This document shows, in pieces, positions 23,601-32,058 of a stretch of 64,000 nt of DNA (its first letter is position 1; every line of letters begins with the position of its first letter). The notes below the pieces were generated by a model. That model was not told where the DNA came from and made no database searches. It saw only the letters and a program-made list of their open reading frames with translations. The position numbers and the translations under genes were made by a program. Source of the stretch: a virus. Where the stretch lies: the IMG/VR virus record IMGVR_UViG_3300004448_000085, positions 1 through 64,000 of that record. One strand, written 5' to 3'.

Positions 23601-26097
23601 CGTCTTAGGTTCTGCTGGTAAAGAAATCTTACCAACTCACTCTCAAGCAAAGGTTCGCTCACTTCTTAACTTACCTGATGACGACGCTCACAATAACATG
23701 ATTGATAGATTACTTGAAGGAATGGATGCACCTGTTAAAGTTCTCCGACATGGAGATTTATTGGGTGCTGGTGTAAGTTATGCTGGAGAAGAAGCAAACT
23801 CTATATTCACAACTGATGACCACCATGAAGCAATTGAATCTATTCTTCGTGGACACATAAACACTCGCCCCTCCGCTAAAGAAGACCCTACAAAGCGAGC
23901 AATAGCGGATAGAAAGTTTGGAGGAGTTTTCCGTGAAAAATACGGTAAATCTCTCGGTCAATTAGAACAATTGTTCCGACCTACTCAACAATCACAACTT
24001 GACACACATGGTTTATCTCGTCTTCAATTATCTCACCGCAAAGGCAATTACGGTAAAAAAATGAACGCCATTGGTAGTCTAAAGGGTAACATGAACGCCC
24101 CAGTTAATGACGCAAAAAGTAGAGTTCATGACCTTTACATGTTTGACCCAACTAAGGCTAAGACAATGGAAAAGGTAGTCGCACCTTCTACAAGAGCGAA
24201 AAAAGCACAATGGACTCAGCAACCGATTCACCCCGCCAATAGTCAGGGGGCATCCGTTCAAGACATGTTTATTTCAGGTGGTATGGATAGCGGTTATGAG
24301 ATGACACCGAGCGTTGGTATGGAGTTCCCCGGTAACAAAACCGCTATGGCTGGAACAAATACAGAATCACAATTTTTACATTCTATTCCTCAAGAAACTA
24401 TGACCCAACTTCATGGAGAAGAATCTGTTAATCAGGTTCTATCATCGGGTTATCAAGTTCCTGTTGCTACTACAAATATGAACAGAGTTGATGCTACTGG
24501 TTTACCTTCTAACCTTAGTGCTCAAGCAATTTCAAAGAACGACCCTACTGAAACTCTAATGGCTTTAATGAATCCTGATGCTTTGTTAAAAGGCGATAAA
24601 GGTAGACCTCCACCCATTCTCCCTATGCATCGTATCTTTTCTTTGAAAGATTTTGAAGCACTTAGAGGGTTTAGCGGTGACTGGGTAGTATCTGCTTTCT
24701 ATGACGGACAGCGTATGATGGTTATTCGTAAAGGTAGTCGCTTTACTGCTTATGATGAAAACAATGAAGCAGTGCCTCTAAATGAAGATGACAAAAAACA
24801 ACTCAAAGCGGTCAATGATAAGAATTACACTATTGATGTAGTGCGAATGGATAATGACTTACATATCATTGACATTATTGATTATGACGATACTGATGTC
24901 GCTGACATGACTGTTCGTGAAAGACTCAAAGTATTGAGAGGCCAGTTTGACAGTCACGAGCATGTCTTTGTCCCCGGCCCATACGATACTCGTATGACAG
25001 AAGAAGGTGGGTTAGAATCTACCGTTAAGAGTTTACAAGAAACACATAAGCAACTATTGTTGCGTGATGCTAAGTCTACATACATGCGTGGTGAGCGTAG
25101 ACACCCCAAGTGGTTCTTACTCCGTGGGAATAAGAATGTCAGTTTTATTATCTTAGATGTCCGAGGTAAAGGGCCATACACATACCGATTAGGAGCAGGG
25201 CCACTTGATTCAGAAGGATTTGGTAACCGAGGTGTAGAATACGAAGGTAAACAGTATCTTGATGTTGGGACTGTAAAAAGTCCAAAGCCATTCAAAGAAG
25301 GAGATACTGTTTCAATTTCTGTTTCAGGGGTTAAAAAGCGGAATCGTGATGGTAAAACAATCTACGATGTAACTTCTTCAAAAATTGTAGGAGAGGCTGA
25401 TTCGGAAAGTCCAGCAAGTCTTGAGACACTATCTCTTTTGGCTAAATCTCACCCTGTTATTCATGTTCCTTATGATATAACCCTCAAAGAAAATCAAATA
25501 TCCATCAATTTTGAAGGGTTAGACGAAGTAATTTACAAGTCAGAATCCAGTCATACTGGAAATTGGGCGCACTCACCTAAGTCTGTTATGGGCGAGTTGA
25601 GCCAGTCCGATTACACTTTACAGTTAGCCGAAAGCGTTAGACCGCTATGGAATCAGGCTGTTTCTTTAATGATAAAAGGAGTAGAACCTGACCATTCAAT
25701 GGACAAGCCAAAAGATAGAAAGCGAAGTGAGAAAGAATCCGCTGGTGTCATTGAGGCTGAAAGCGAAGACAATATCTTGAAGCCAAATACAAAGGCTATG
25801 CTCAAAACAATTACTCGTATTGCTGACCTAACAGAGCGCCTTGATAGTTTGGCTAAAGAAAAAATGACTGGTGGGCCGGGTAGAGGTGGCTTAGGAATTG
25901 ATGTTGGTAGTGCTATTGAATCCCCAAGAGGGCCAACCAGCCTTACCAGCGAAGAAAGTGTCCCTGATTGGGACATGATTGAGCGCCCAACCGAAGACCC
26001 CGAAGCAGAATACGACTCAGTTACGCAAAGGCGCTTAAAACAGAAAAATGCTAAGCAGTCCCCTACTTATGAAGCAGAATCGGATTATGAGGCTTAG
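20668..26097 (+). CDS. 1809-residue virion-type protein with a degenerate DNA-ligase-like domain
   Basis: Mostly unrecognised: His-rich N-terminal 1,000 residues, a Lys/Glu coiled coil near 800-880, and a C-terminal low-complexity tail. Residues about 1315-1570 follow the order of an ATP-dependent DNA ligase. R-P-P-P-I-L-P-M starts it; A-F-Y-D-G-Q-R (1343-1349) matches motif I K-Y-D-G-x-R, but F1344 replaces the adenylated lysine; I-I-D-I-I-D-Y-D-D...R-E-R-L-K-V-L-R resembles the motif III region; L-L-L-R-D-A-K-S-T-Y-M-R-G-E-R-R-H-P-K-W (1463-1482) matches motif IV/V with K to R changes; and an OB-fold-like stretch ends at about 1570. So a nucleotidyltransferase fold without the catalytic lysine is likely. 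Location between portal and protease suggests a virion or packaging protein. Confidence 0.72.
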   Translation: MRESPSDWYYRSRNDLLKSIFDGLDLDNSLGNFYFAKMNLENHNETIPQTPLDDVCYSILKEKQRKHRFDKKTTGATFVRGAEMKLGDHPWQNRMKERPLHEVASSFPHAEFAQGQHYPESHPHHKKHHVLRQKNTITQRSAMTEKLRRFYLPSKPGGESMSLRHKMAEIGKERLEEKKNNPAVVGKLRYDTELGKEVRHHNFLGPLNDHYQHDIYENNFQQWMTQNRDLEKEMIDKFPKPAEHEHALRLKHFEDAADGWESDQYHSEALDPKAKMSEQEIQDHIYSGKPESELEPLNLKESLGHEGYLYGLEFLNPLDRHNVIQHLHEKGSDHANAQNIELGNNGVISAGRIKRNLAQRFTGEFDHYMRPQHLHGANVKKHYETVDDIPDGESRYMKSSLLKAMQETPFDAKNEGTTSVYQNLLEEYNELLHEHRDSMEQGTYEDNDESALQHLPIKGMMQGRKIAKGHDNPESVLGELKILDEKPYEHVDLETMLGLMGYNADLTEMESHPLLHGYEGPLVSQEKVRQVIKKAKEMSEVERQQKPIRMHDSFHHVGKNGPDLADIPEDEKEHWLTDEDNNVMGLGAPFAEDFHHQGGMGRNVLHKLEMMHESLPKDEDGFSIMGKTEGDRFIPNPKTVGLWGRYIPSLYSKETREHAGHHGISSLWDAANHRGMTKVRNTKNMPFRQKTSLIGGYSNKVRYMNDDERKAYFNGPANRSAISADNYFNANPINALGGIGLKATQSLNNAKHSHRLATAGGRLHPPHAPMEKKSWLSKKELGANTILSHNNNNKELFSIFQGHKKKKKKDIPLSAEAEDELEALEHEYDEISNQMMDFEESSDEYARLNLRLHEIASQEEEIEAKSQPDEKNTFDQVTNNAEIKDQHDHAAILKMAQKMKPAFEKADPDAFNPEFPDKFLANTSRLMRDANMALLRLPHSAHGLHTHGYGEVMEEHKSASELLSDGENVVSPHHTIASVLGSAGKEILPTHSQAKVRSLLNLPDDDAHNNMIDRLLEGMDAPVKVLRHGDLLGAGVSYAGEEANSIFTTDDHHEAIESILRGHINTRPSAKEDPTKRAIADRKFGGVFREKYGKSLGQLEQLFRPTQQSQLDTHGLSRLQLSHRKGNYGKKMNAIGSLKGNMNAPVNDAKSRVHDLYMFDPTKAKTMEKVVAPSTRAKKAQWTQQPIHPANSQGASVQDMFISGGMDSGYEMTPSVGMEFPGNKTAMAGTNTESQFLHSIPQETMTQLHGEESVNQVLSSGYQVPVATTNMNRVDATGLPSNLSAQAISKNDPTETLMALMNPDALLKGDKGRPPPILPMHRIFSLKDFEALRGFSGDWVVSAFYDGQRMMVIRKGSRFTAYDENNEAVPLNEDDKKQLKAVNDKNYTIDVVRMDNDLHIIDIIDYDDTDVADMTVRERLKVLRGQFDSHEHVFVPGPYDTRMTEEGGLESTVKSLQETHKQLLLRDAKSTYMRGERRHPKWFLLRGNKNVSFIILDVRGKGPYTYRLGAGPLDSEGFGNRGVEYEGKQYLDVGTVKSPKPFKEGDTVSISVSGVKKRNRDGKTIYDVTSSKIVGEADSESPASLETLSLLAKSHPVIHVPYDITLKENQISINFEGLDEVIYKSESSHTGNWAHSPKSVMGELSQSDYTLQLAESVRPLWNQAVSLMIKGVEPDHSMDKPKDRKRSEKESAGVIEAESEDNILKPNTKAMLKTITRIADLTERLDSLAKEKMTGGPGRGGLGIDVGSAIESPRGPTSLTSEESVPDWDMIERPTEDPEAEYDSVTQRRLKQKNAKQSPTYEAESDYEA

Positions 26098-26138
26098 AGT
26101 TTTATTCATATAGGTGAACAGACAGAAAGGGAATTAGT

Positions 26139-27497
26139 GTGTTACGAACTCAGCGCAGAAACATCTCGCTCCTCAAAGCAGGGAGCGACCTCATTGTTGC
26201 AGGTTATGCATCAGTAGAATTAGTTGATAAGCAAGGGGACTTAATTACACGCACAGCACTAAAAGACGCATTCAAAAAATACATGAGCGACCCAAAATAT
26301 AGAAATGTTCAATTAGCACACTCAAATATACAAGTCGGAGAAGTAATAACAAATTATACAGATAACCAAGGGAGGATGTGGAAAAGCGAAGTAGACGATG
26401 CCGGAATGTTTGTAGTAGTAAAATTACGAAATGACATTGAAAAGGCACGAGAAGTAGCATCCGAAATACGAAAAGGCAATTTGGCTGGATTTAGTATAGG
26501 TGGACAAGCATTCAAAAGAGTAAACAAAAGCGACACCACACACGGCTCATATCAAGAAATCTCAAAATTAGAACTACACGAAATAACAATCTGTGAAAAA
26601 GGAATTAACCCCGAAGCAACATTCAACATACTAAAACAAGACAAAAACAAGGTGAACAAAATGACTGATGAAGTAATGGAACAAATGAACGATGTATTGA
26701 GCCGCTTAGAAGGCCGACTGGACTCTATGGAGAAAGGAGAACTACCCCCTGCGCTACAAGCCGCTATGGACAAGAAAAAGGGCAAGGGCGACGACAAAGA
26801 ATCCAAAGATGACAAGAAAGAAATGAAAGATGATGACAAAGACGACAAAGAAAAGTCTGAGTTCTCTGATGTCATTACATCTGAATATCTTGACTGGATG
26901 GAAAACACTCTCAAATCCGCTGGTGTGAACACTGGTGCTGCACGACAACACTTTGATGGTGTCGCAAAAGCAAACCTCGGTTCTACGCCTGAATCAATTG
27001 GCGATGGTGCTGATTACTTTGCTGGACAAGTTAAGGGTCGTGCTCAAGAAGGAGGCAACCCATCTACTAACGCAATCGCTCGCACAACTGGCGGCGGTGG
27101 CAAGAAAGATGTCGCAAAGTCTGACTTCATTACAGGACACGGCATTGATTCACACCGAATTGAAGAAGCATACGGAGTTTTCAAGGCTGCAAAGCAAGAA
27201 GAAGAGTTCCGTAAGTCTCTTGAACACAACTTTGAGGGTCGCTTTGCACAAGAAACTCACGAAGAAATCTCAAAAGCACAAGCACAAAACTTTGATGCTC
27301 GTGCTCCTCTTGATGAAGTCATGAAGGCTCTTGGAGCACTCAATGACCGAATTGACAACTTTTCAAACGGTAACGGCGAAATGATTGCTAAATCCGTTTC
27401 AACACCTGCTCTTGAAGTGCCAAGCACACAAGACTTGGCTAACATGAGTTGGGAAGAAGTTCACCAACTGGCTGGAGGGCTATACCGCAGCGAGTGA
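26139..27497 (+). CDS. Prohead protease fused to acidic scaffold-like tail
   Basis: A 452-residue protein with a GTG start. Residues 1-170 are a U35-type (herpes-assemblin-like) maturation protease: V-A-G-Y-A-S at the start, the catalytic-type histidine in L-A-H-S-N (H61), the serine in L-A-G-F-S-I-G-G (S119) and the conserved E-L-H-E-I-T-I-C-E-K-G-I-N-P-E. It cleaves scaffold and capsid termini during head maturation. The rest is a coiled coil and a Lys/Asp/Glu-rich stretch (about 208-245), then a helical C-terminus ending in M-S-W-E-E-V-H-Q-L-A, as expected for an internal scaffold fused to its protease. The next gene is the capsid protein, the standard order. Confidence 0.88.
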   Translation: MLRTQRRNISLLKAGSDLIVAGYASVELVDKQGDLITRTALKDAFKKYMSDPKYRNVQLAHSNIQVGEVITNYTDNQGRMWKSEVDDAGMFVVVKLRNDIEKAREVASEIRKGNLAGFSIGGQAFKRVNKSDTTHGSYQEISKLELHEITICEKGINPEATFNILKQDKNKVNKMTDEVMEQMNDVLSRLEGRLDSMEKGELPPALQAAMDKKKGKGDDKESKDDKKEMKDDDKDDKEKSEFSDVITSEYLDWMENTLKSAGVNTGAARQHFDGVAKANLGSTPESIGDGADYFAGQVKGRAQEGGNPSTNAIARTTGGGGKKDVAKSDFITGHGIDSHRIEEAYGVFKAAKQEEEFRKSLEHNFEGRFAQETHEEISKAQAQNFDARAPLDEVMKALGALNDRIDNFSNGNGEMIAKSVSTPALEVPSTQDLANMSWEEVHQLAGGLYRSE

Positions 27498-27539
27498 AAA
27501 CTCACAAAACAACAAAAAAAAATATGGAGATGAAATGAA
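27498..27539 (+). promoter_or_regulatory. Leader of the major capsid gene (shared with the next gene)
   Basis: The 42 bases before the capsid ATG are A-rich and contain an A-run, then ATATGGAGATGA close to the start. Almost the same string (A-run plus ATATGGAGATGA) precedes the gene at 28747. The A/T-run could serve as a TATA-like promoter element and GGAG as ribosome site. Confidence 0.5.
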
Positions 27540-28709
27540 ATGGCACGAAATTATGTAAGAACAGTCAGCGACATGGAGCGATACTACTACGGAGCAGGTA
27601 ACTCAATGGGTTACACCTACACTGGTAGCGAACTTCTAAAATCGGATTCACCAATGCTCAGCACAACTGCTGGAACATACCAAGCAATCTACGGGCGCAA
27701 GGTATGGTCACAATTGAACCAAGAGTTCAACGCATTCTCAATTCTACCTAAGAAACCATGGGAACGCAGTGGATGGCGAGTCATTACCGACAAGCCAAAC
27801 GCTGGTGTTGTTCACGGTGGTATTGCAGAGAACGGCACACTGCCTGAAACTGTTAAACCTGTTTTCCAACATGTTGCTGCAAAGCCTAAGACAATCGCTC
27901 ACTCTTTTGATGTCAGCGAAGTCGCTGTTTTCCTTGCTGACAAGGATGACGGTATGGGTGACATGCGCTCAGTTCTCAAAGAAGAAATGGGTAAGCACCA
28001 CGCAGAAATGGTAAACAAGATGCTTCTCATTGATTCTGATACCGCTGCTGGTAACAACTTTGAATCACTTGACCGAATCACTGCTGGTGACGGCGCTGGC
28101 GCAGGTGTTACTGGTCTAAGGACTGCTGGCGGAAACGAGCATGTAGACGCTGCTTCTAAGTTGGACATCTACAGCATCGCTCGTGCAACCAACGCTTGGG
28201 CTAACGCTGAAGTGAACTGTGCTGCTGATGCTCAGGCTGCAAACCAGCGTGTTCTTTCTCTTGACCACTTGGACACCATTTTCCAGCAAGTTTGGGAGCG
28301 TGGTGGTAATCCAAAGGTCATTCTAACTGGATATGACACTTTGATGCGTCTTCAACAACTTCTACAAGCGCAACAGCGTTTCATGGAGGAAAAGCGTGTG
28401 ACCCCTACCTACAACGGTGTTAAGGGTGTTCCGGGCATTGAAGCAGGTTTCATTGTCGCTACCTACAACGGTGTGCCAATCATTCCTACCAAGGACATGA
28501 AGAAAGACGGTCTAAGCCGTATGTATCTCCTTGATACTGACTACATGTATTTCAGCACTGCGATTCCTACACAATACTTTGAATCCGGTATTGAAACTGG
28601 TGACCCATTCGCAATCAACCGCCTCGGTCAAGAGGGACTTTACCGAACAATGGGTGAAGTATGGACAACTTTCTTTGGAGCACAAGCGAGCATTCGTGAC
28701 TTGAAGTGA
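27540..28709 (+). CDS. HK97-fold major capsid protein
   Basis: A 389-residue capsid protein, following the protease/scaffold directly, which is the diagnostic order. Residues 20-60 are a flexible N-arm (Y-T-Y-T-G-S-E-L-L-K). Then come P-W-E-R-S-G-W-R-V-I, the capsid-type strands G-G-I-A-E-N-G-T-L-P and F-D-V-S-E-V-A-V-F-L, a long helix H-H-A-E-M-V-N-K-M-L-L-I-D, and a C-terminal part with P-G-I-E-A-G-F-I-V-A-T-Y-N-G-V-P-I and S-I-R-D-L-K. No signal peptide. It makes the icosahedral shell. Length is in the normal range for HK97-type subunits. Confidence rests on context and secondary-structure pattern, since primary sequence is poorly conserved in this family. Confidence 0.85.
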   Translation: MARNYVRTVSDMERYYYGAGNSMGYTYTGSELLKSDSPMLSTTAGTYQAIYGRKVWSQLNQEFNAFSILPKKPWERSGWRVITDKPNAGVVHGGIAENGTLPETVKPVFQHVAAKPKTIAHSFDVSEVAVFLADKDDGMGDMRSVLKEEMGKHHAEMVNKMLLIDSDTAAGNNFESLDRITAGDGAGAGVTGLRTAGGNEHVDAASKLDIYSIARATNAWANAEVNCAADAQAANQRVLSLDHLDTIFQQVWERGGNPKVILTGYDTLMRLQQLLQAQQRFMEEKRVTPTYNGVKGVPGIEAGFIVATYNGVPIIPTKDMKKDGLSRMYLLDTDYMYFSTAIPTQYFESGIETGDPFAINRLGQEGLYRTMGEVWTTFFGAQASIRDLK

Positions 28710-28746
28710 GGACACAAAAACAAAAAAAATATGGAGATGATTTGAT
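28710..28746 (+). promoter_or_regulatory. Duplicated A-rich leader ATATGGAGATGA
   Basis: The 37 bases between the capsid gene and the next gene repeat the leader found before the capsid gene: an A-rich run followed by ATATGGAGATGA close to the start codon. The copy suggests matched high expression of the capsid protein and its neighbour. Confidence 0.5.
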
Positions 28747-29139
28747 ATGGCAACAGAACTAACGATTACAGGAACAGCAACAGCAACCCTTGTGGGTAAC
28801 TGGGAACTACGAGCAGGGTCAGCAGACACTTCCGAGTGGCTTGACGGCGCAGCAGATGTTTCATACCCCGGCGGTGGGCCGGGAACTTTCAACGCTTCTA
28901 ACAGCGATGGAGCAAACGGCTACGACCCAGCACCTAAGATGGCATTGTTTAATGTCACTGGTGGCGGTGACGGCGAAACAATCATTCTTGGAGGAGCAAC
29001 AGCAATTCTAAGCGTTATGGCAACAGACGCTGGTGCAGGAGCAGTAGCAGTCGGAGCATCCTTTACTGGAGTGACTGCAACTCTTCAATACTTGAGTGGC
29101 GCAGCGAATGTCACATCTGTAATGATACTTTACAACTGA
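28747..29139 (+). CDS. Candidate capsid decoration protein
   Basis: A 130-residue protein rich in Gly, Ala, Thr and Ser, with alternating hydrophobic residues typical of an all-beta fold (T-I-T-G-T-A-T-A-T-L-V, T-I-I-L-G-G-A-T-A-I-L-S-V). No Cys pair, no membrane helix. It follows the capsid gene and shares its leader, suggesting equal dosage. A head decoration or cement role is inferred from position, size and beta character; no family match is recognised. Confidence 0.7.
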   Translation: MATELTITGTATATLVGNWELRAGSADTSEWLDGAADVSYPGGGPGTFNASNSDGANGYDPAPKMALFNVTGGGDGETIILGGATAILSVMATDAGAGAVAVGASFTGVTATLQYLSGAANVTSVMILYN

Positions 29140-29149
29140 GGTGCTTTAA

Positions 29150-29545
29150 GTGCCTACAGTAACATACACTGGTCGCTCTTGGTCTACAGGAAACATTGAC
29201 CCTACGCACCCTGATTTCATTAGGCATCAGCCTCGTGAAGTTACAACCGCTTGGTTGGATAAGTATGCGTTTAGACTTGGTGCAGACTACACAATTGAAG
29301 GTTACAAAGCCTCTAAAATTGCTGACTCTAAATCTGACTTGAGTGGTGTCCCCGATTCAACATGGGGTCGTGCTGACATCGCAAAGTGGCTTTCAAACTA
29401 CGACATCAAGCCAAAAGGCTACGCAACAAAAACCACTCTTCTTTCACTCGTGGAGACTGTAATGAGTCCCGATGGTGTAGAAGAAACTGAGGCTCTTGTT
29501 GAAGAGAGTCTTGCAGAAGAAGAAACAACAGGAGATGAAGAATAA
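29150..29545 (+). CDS. 131-residue protein with SAP/HeH-like helix pair
   Basis: Starts with GTG, with GAGGTG about 8 bases upstream. The middle contains a short helix-extended-helix-like segment, D-I-A-K-W-L-S-N-Y-D-I-K-P-K-G-Y-A-T-K (about residues 80-100), which resembles a SAP/HeH DNA-binding fold. The C-terminus is acidic Glu-rich. SAP-like domains are found in some phage head proteins with unclear roles; this assignment is moderate. It overlaps the next ATG by one base. Confidence 0.66.
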   Translation: MPTVTYTGRSWSTGNIDPTHPDFIRHQPREVTTAWLDKYAFRLGADYTIEGYKASKIADSKSDLSGVPDSTWGRADIAKWLSNYDIKPKGYATKTTLLSLVETVMSPDGVEETEALVEESLAEEETTGDEE

Positions 29546-29862
29546 TGGCAGTAACTATTGACCCACGACCAACCTACTTTGGTGACCGAATGATTGTAAC
29601 AGGCTCATACGCCGCAACAGATACGAGTATAGTCCTCACAGGTCTACTTGCTGAAATTGATGGTGTTATTGTAAACCCGACAGCAGGGAATCTTGGTAAG
29701 ATTAAGGAGATTGATATTGCTGGTGGCACTACTTACGCCGCAGTTGATGGAACTTTCCCTGACATCGCAACCTTTTCCGGCTCTACTATCTCAGTTGCAC
29801 CATTCTTGGTTGGACATCAAACCACTGGTGGAACTTTTGTCGCAATTGGTCGTCGCTCTTGA
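29545..29862 (+). CDS. Small beta-rich head-region protein
   Basis: A 105-residue protein with alternating hydrophobic strands (Y-F-G-D-R-M-I-V-T-G-S-Y, T-S-I-V-L-T-G-L-L-A-E-I-D-G-V-I-V) and a short C-terminus. The first base of its ATG is the last base of the previous stop. Position among capsid accessory genes suggests a second decoration or vertex protein; unproved. Confidence 0.65.
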   Translation: MAVTIDPRPTYFGDRMIVTGSYAATDTSIVLTGLLAEIDGVIVNPTAGNLGKIKEIDIAGGTTYAAVDGTFPDIATFSGSTISVAPFLVGHQTTGGTFVAIGRRS

Positions 29863-29873
29863 GGTGACGAGAG

Positions 29874-30047
29874 ATGACAACGACTGTATCAATTCTTGGG
29901 CCTTTTCCGCCGAAGGATTTCAATGATTCAACCACAACTACTGCTGTAGCAACTGCTATCAGCACCGCTATAGGTGGTAACACTTGTGTATCGTGCGACC
30001 CACATCTTATTCTTGGTAACATTTACATATTTGTCACTACCAGTTGA
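29874..30047 (+). CDS. 57-residue small protein
   Basis: A short frame starting at an ATG with GAGGTGACGAGAG just upstream. Thr/Ala/Ile-rich with two cysteines in C-V-S-C, ending V-T-T-S. Its placement fills the 11 to 15 bp gaps exactly between flanking genes and it has a fair ribosome site, which supports translation. No function recognised. Confidence 0.52.
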   Translation: MTTTVSILGPFPPKDFNDSTTTTAVATAISTAIGGNTCVSCDPHLILGNIYIFVTTS

Positions 30048-30062
30048 GTGTGAGGAGTATGT

Positions 30063-30362
30063 ATGTCGTTAGCCGAGCAATCAATTGACCTGAGCGATAT
30101 TGAGCGTTTTCAAAAACAAGGCATTCGTTCCGACGCACAGACTCTACTCGGTAAAGTTATTGACGAAGAAAACCCACTCAAGGGTATTACTTCACAACAG
30201 CGTAAGCGTAATCTTGAGGCCAGCGATGTTTTGAACATCGGCTCAGGCACTCGTTGCCAACATTGTGGTATGCTTCATTTTATGTGGCGAGAAACATGTG
30301 GTAGTTGTGATAAACCAATGGAATACAACCTTGCTTCTATAGACGAGGAGGCGAGAGCATGA
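30063..30362 (+). CDS. 99-residue zinc-ribbon protein
   Basis: An N-terminal helical, polar segment is followed by C-Q-H-C-G...C-G-S-C-D (about residues 61-80), a four-cysteine zinc ribbon, and an acidic tail. Ribosome site GAGG lies in the 15-bp gap upstream. It overlaps the next small gene by ATGA. Zinc ribbons bind nucleic acid or proteins; in the head region a role in connector assembly is possible. No more specific call can be made. Confidence 0.68.
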   Translation: MSLAEQSIDLSDIERFQKQGIRSDAQTLLGKVIDEENPLKGITSQQRKRNLEASDVLNIGSGTRCQHCGMLHFMWRETCGSCDKPMEYNLASIDEEARA

Positions 30363-30475
30363 CCCGTTGCACATTCCTTGATACTTGGTTTGATGTTGAG
30401 TCAAAAAAAGTTGATGAGGATGAAAAAGAAACCAAGAAGTGTTTTGTAACGGGGGATGAAAAGAAGTGCCAATAG
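30359..30475 (+). CDS. 38-residue Lys/Asp-rich peptide with MTRCT start
   Basis: A very short frame bridging the zinc-ribbon gene (ATGA overlap) and the connector gene (10-base overlap). It starts M-T-R-C-T and is rich in Lys, Asp and Glu, with three cysteines. The same first five residues start the DUF-like protein at 815, and both have an aromatic W-F-D near the start. This may be a remnant or mini-version of that family. Coding is supported mainly by the overlaps. Confidence 0.45.
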   Translation: MTRCTFLDTWFDVESKKVDEDEKETKKCFVTGDEKKCQ

Positions 30476-32052
30476 TATTCAATCCCGGTGAGGCTGAAAC
30501 ACGCCCACTTGACCCTTCGGCTATTGTCTATACCACTGCACAGAAAGTTGCAGATTTCCTCTCAATAGGCCCACAGGAAGCCGTTTTAGTCAGTGCTGAC
30601 AGCACTGCTAACGCAGTATTTGTTACTGGTGCTGATTACAGAACTGTGGGATTTCAAAAAGATGACACCATTCTAATTTACTCCGACGCTGACCCATTGG
30701 GAACAGAGAGAGTCATAACATCAATTGGTAGCAGCGCCAGTGGGGTTCAACTCAATTTTGCTGATGTTATCACTGCTGCTGATTATCAAGCAGCCGATAA
30801 CGCCTATGTTCAAAACACAGCATCGTTTACCAACGGCAAAACTCGTGGTATGAAGCGCTCAGTTGTTGAGGCTCGTATCAAAGAGGCTCAAGATAAGATT
30901 GACAATCTAACACACAACGCTTGGCGACCTTATCTCGTGAGTGCTGAATACATCAATTTTGATACTTACAAACCATACCGCCGACGATACTATACGGATT
31001 ATGTCGGCACAGCACCCCTCCTTTTCAGGAATATCCAGCAAATCCTTCGCCTTGAACTATGGCAGGGTGACGATTACAGAGAGATTGCTACCTCTGAGGC
31101 TCGTATCAAAATGCCTGAAGATGTCAGAGCACTCTCAGGCTCTATCGTGGTGTCATCGGGTAACGGTGCTGCTGCTACACTAACAATAGGAACTGGTTCT
31201 ACACAGTGGCGTGCTGACTTTGACGCTGCTACTACCGCACAGAATCTTGCTGACCTCATTAACAAAGAAGACAGAGTATCTAAAGCAGCATTGGCTTTTA
31301 CTCCACCATACACACTGGAGGGTTCTACAGAAAATGTAGCACTCAATAACGAGTTCCTCGCTACCGCTAACTCCGATTACGGAACTGGACAAGTAAAGAT
31401 GACATCCATGCGTGCAGGTAAAGGTGGTGAATCTTGTTCTATTGTGTCTACTGATGACAACATTCAGTTCTCTCAAGTTTCTACACATAGCACCGCCTTT
31501 GTCAGTTACGATGGTAGCGCAGCACCTACTGTAATCAATGTTGTAAATACTGGCGGTTTTACTCACGCTGGTGTAGCAGTAGACGCAAGTGGTGATGTAT
31601 TCCAGTATACAAATAAAACTCTTACATCGTTTACAGGATGCACCATCGTAGATACAGGAACAAGTTCTACATTAAGTGATATTACAGGAACAATTACTCA
31701 AAACACCATGAGGATTGACCTTCAAGGTGGTAGTAACTTAGGCGACAACGCACGATTGCGTGACTGGTGGCTTGACCATGAAATGGGTGTCATTTACTTC
31801 AACAACTCTTATCCTTTCTTTGAATGGAATGCAATTAAGTGCTCTTACATCTATGGTGAGCGTTATCTTGAGAAGGCTATAGAAGAGGCTGCTACAAAGA
31901 TGGTGGCTTGTGATGTCTTGATGTCGGATGACAGAAGCGTTCTAATTCCTGAAGGCACACAAAATGTAGACTTGACTTCTAAGATTCAATTATTGAAGTC
32001 TGAAGTTGATTCTATCTTAGCCCGTTATATTGAAATTATTGTCTTTGAGTGA
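30466..32052 (+). CDS. Candidate head-tail connector/adaptor protein
   Basis: A 528-residue protein with a GTG start, overlapping the small upstream gene. N-terminal beta segment and T-T-A-Q-K-V-A-D-F-L-S-I; a middle with A-R-I-K-E-A-Q-D-K-I-D-N-L-T-H-N-A-W-R; a Thr/Ala-rich beta section (about 200-400) that looks inserted; then R-D-W-W-L-D-H-E-M-G-V-I-Y and a helical end with A-T-K-M-V-A-C-D-V-L. The helix-plus-loop ends resemble gp6/gp15-type adaptors that ring the portal and receive the tail. Position between decoration genes and tail completion genes fits. The large insertion is unusual for an adaptor. Confidence 0.6.
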   Translation: MPIVFNPGEAETRPLDPSAIVYTTAQKVADFLSIGPQEAVLVSADSTANAVFVTGADYRTVGFQKDDTILIYSDADPLGTERVITSIGSSASGVQLNFADVITAADYQAADNAYVQNTASFTNGKTRGMKRSVVEARIKEAQDKIDNLTHNAWRPYLVSAEYINFDTYKPYRRRYYTDYVGTAPLLFRNIQQILRLELWQGDDYREIATSEARIKMPEDVRALSGSIVVSSGNGAAATLTIGTGSTQWRADFDAATTAQNLADLINKEDRVSKAALAFTPPYTLEGSTENVALNNEFLATANSDYGTGQVKMTSMRAGKGGESCSIVSTDDNIQFSQVSTHSTAFVSYDGSAAPTVINVVNTGGFTHAGVAVDASGDVFQYTNKTLTSFTGCTIVDTGTSSTLSDITGTITQNTMRIDLQGGSNLGDNARLRDWWLDHEMGVIYFNNSYPFFEWNAIKCSYIYGERYLEKAIEEAATKMVACDVLMSDDRSVLIPEGTQNVDLTSKIQLLKSEVDSILARYIEIIVFE

Positions 32053-32058
32053 TGCGTT

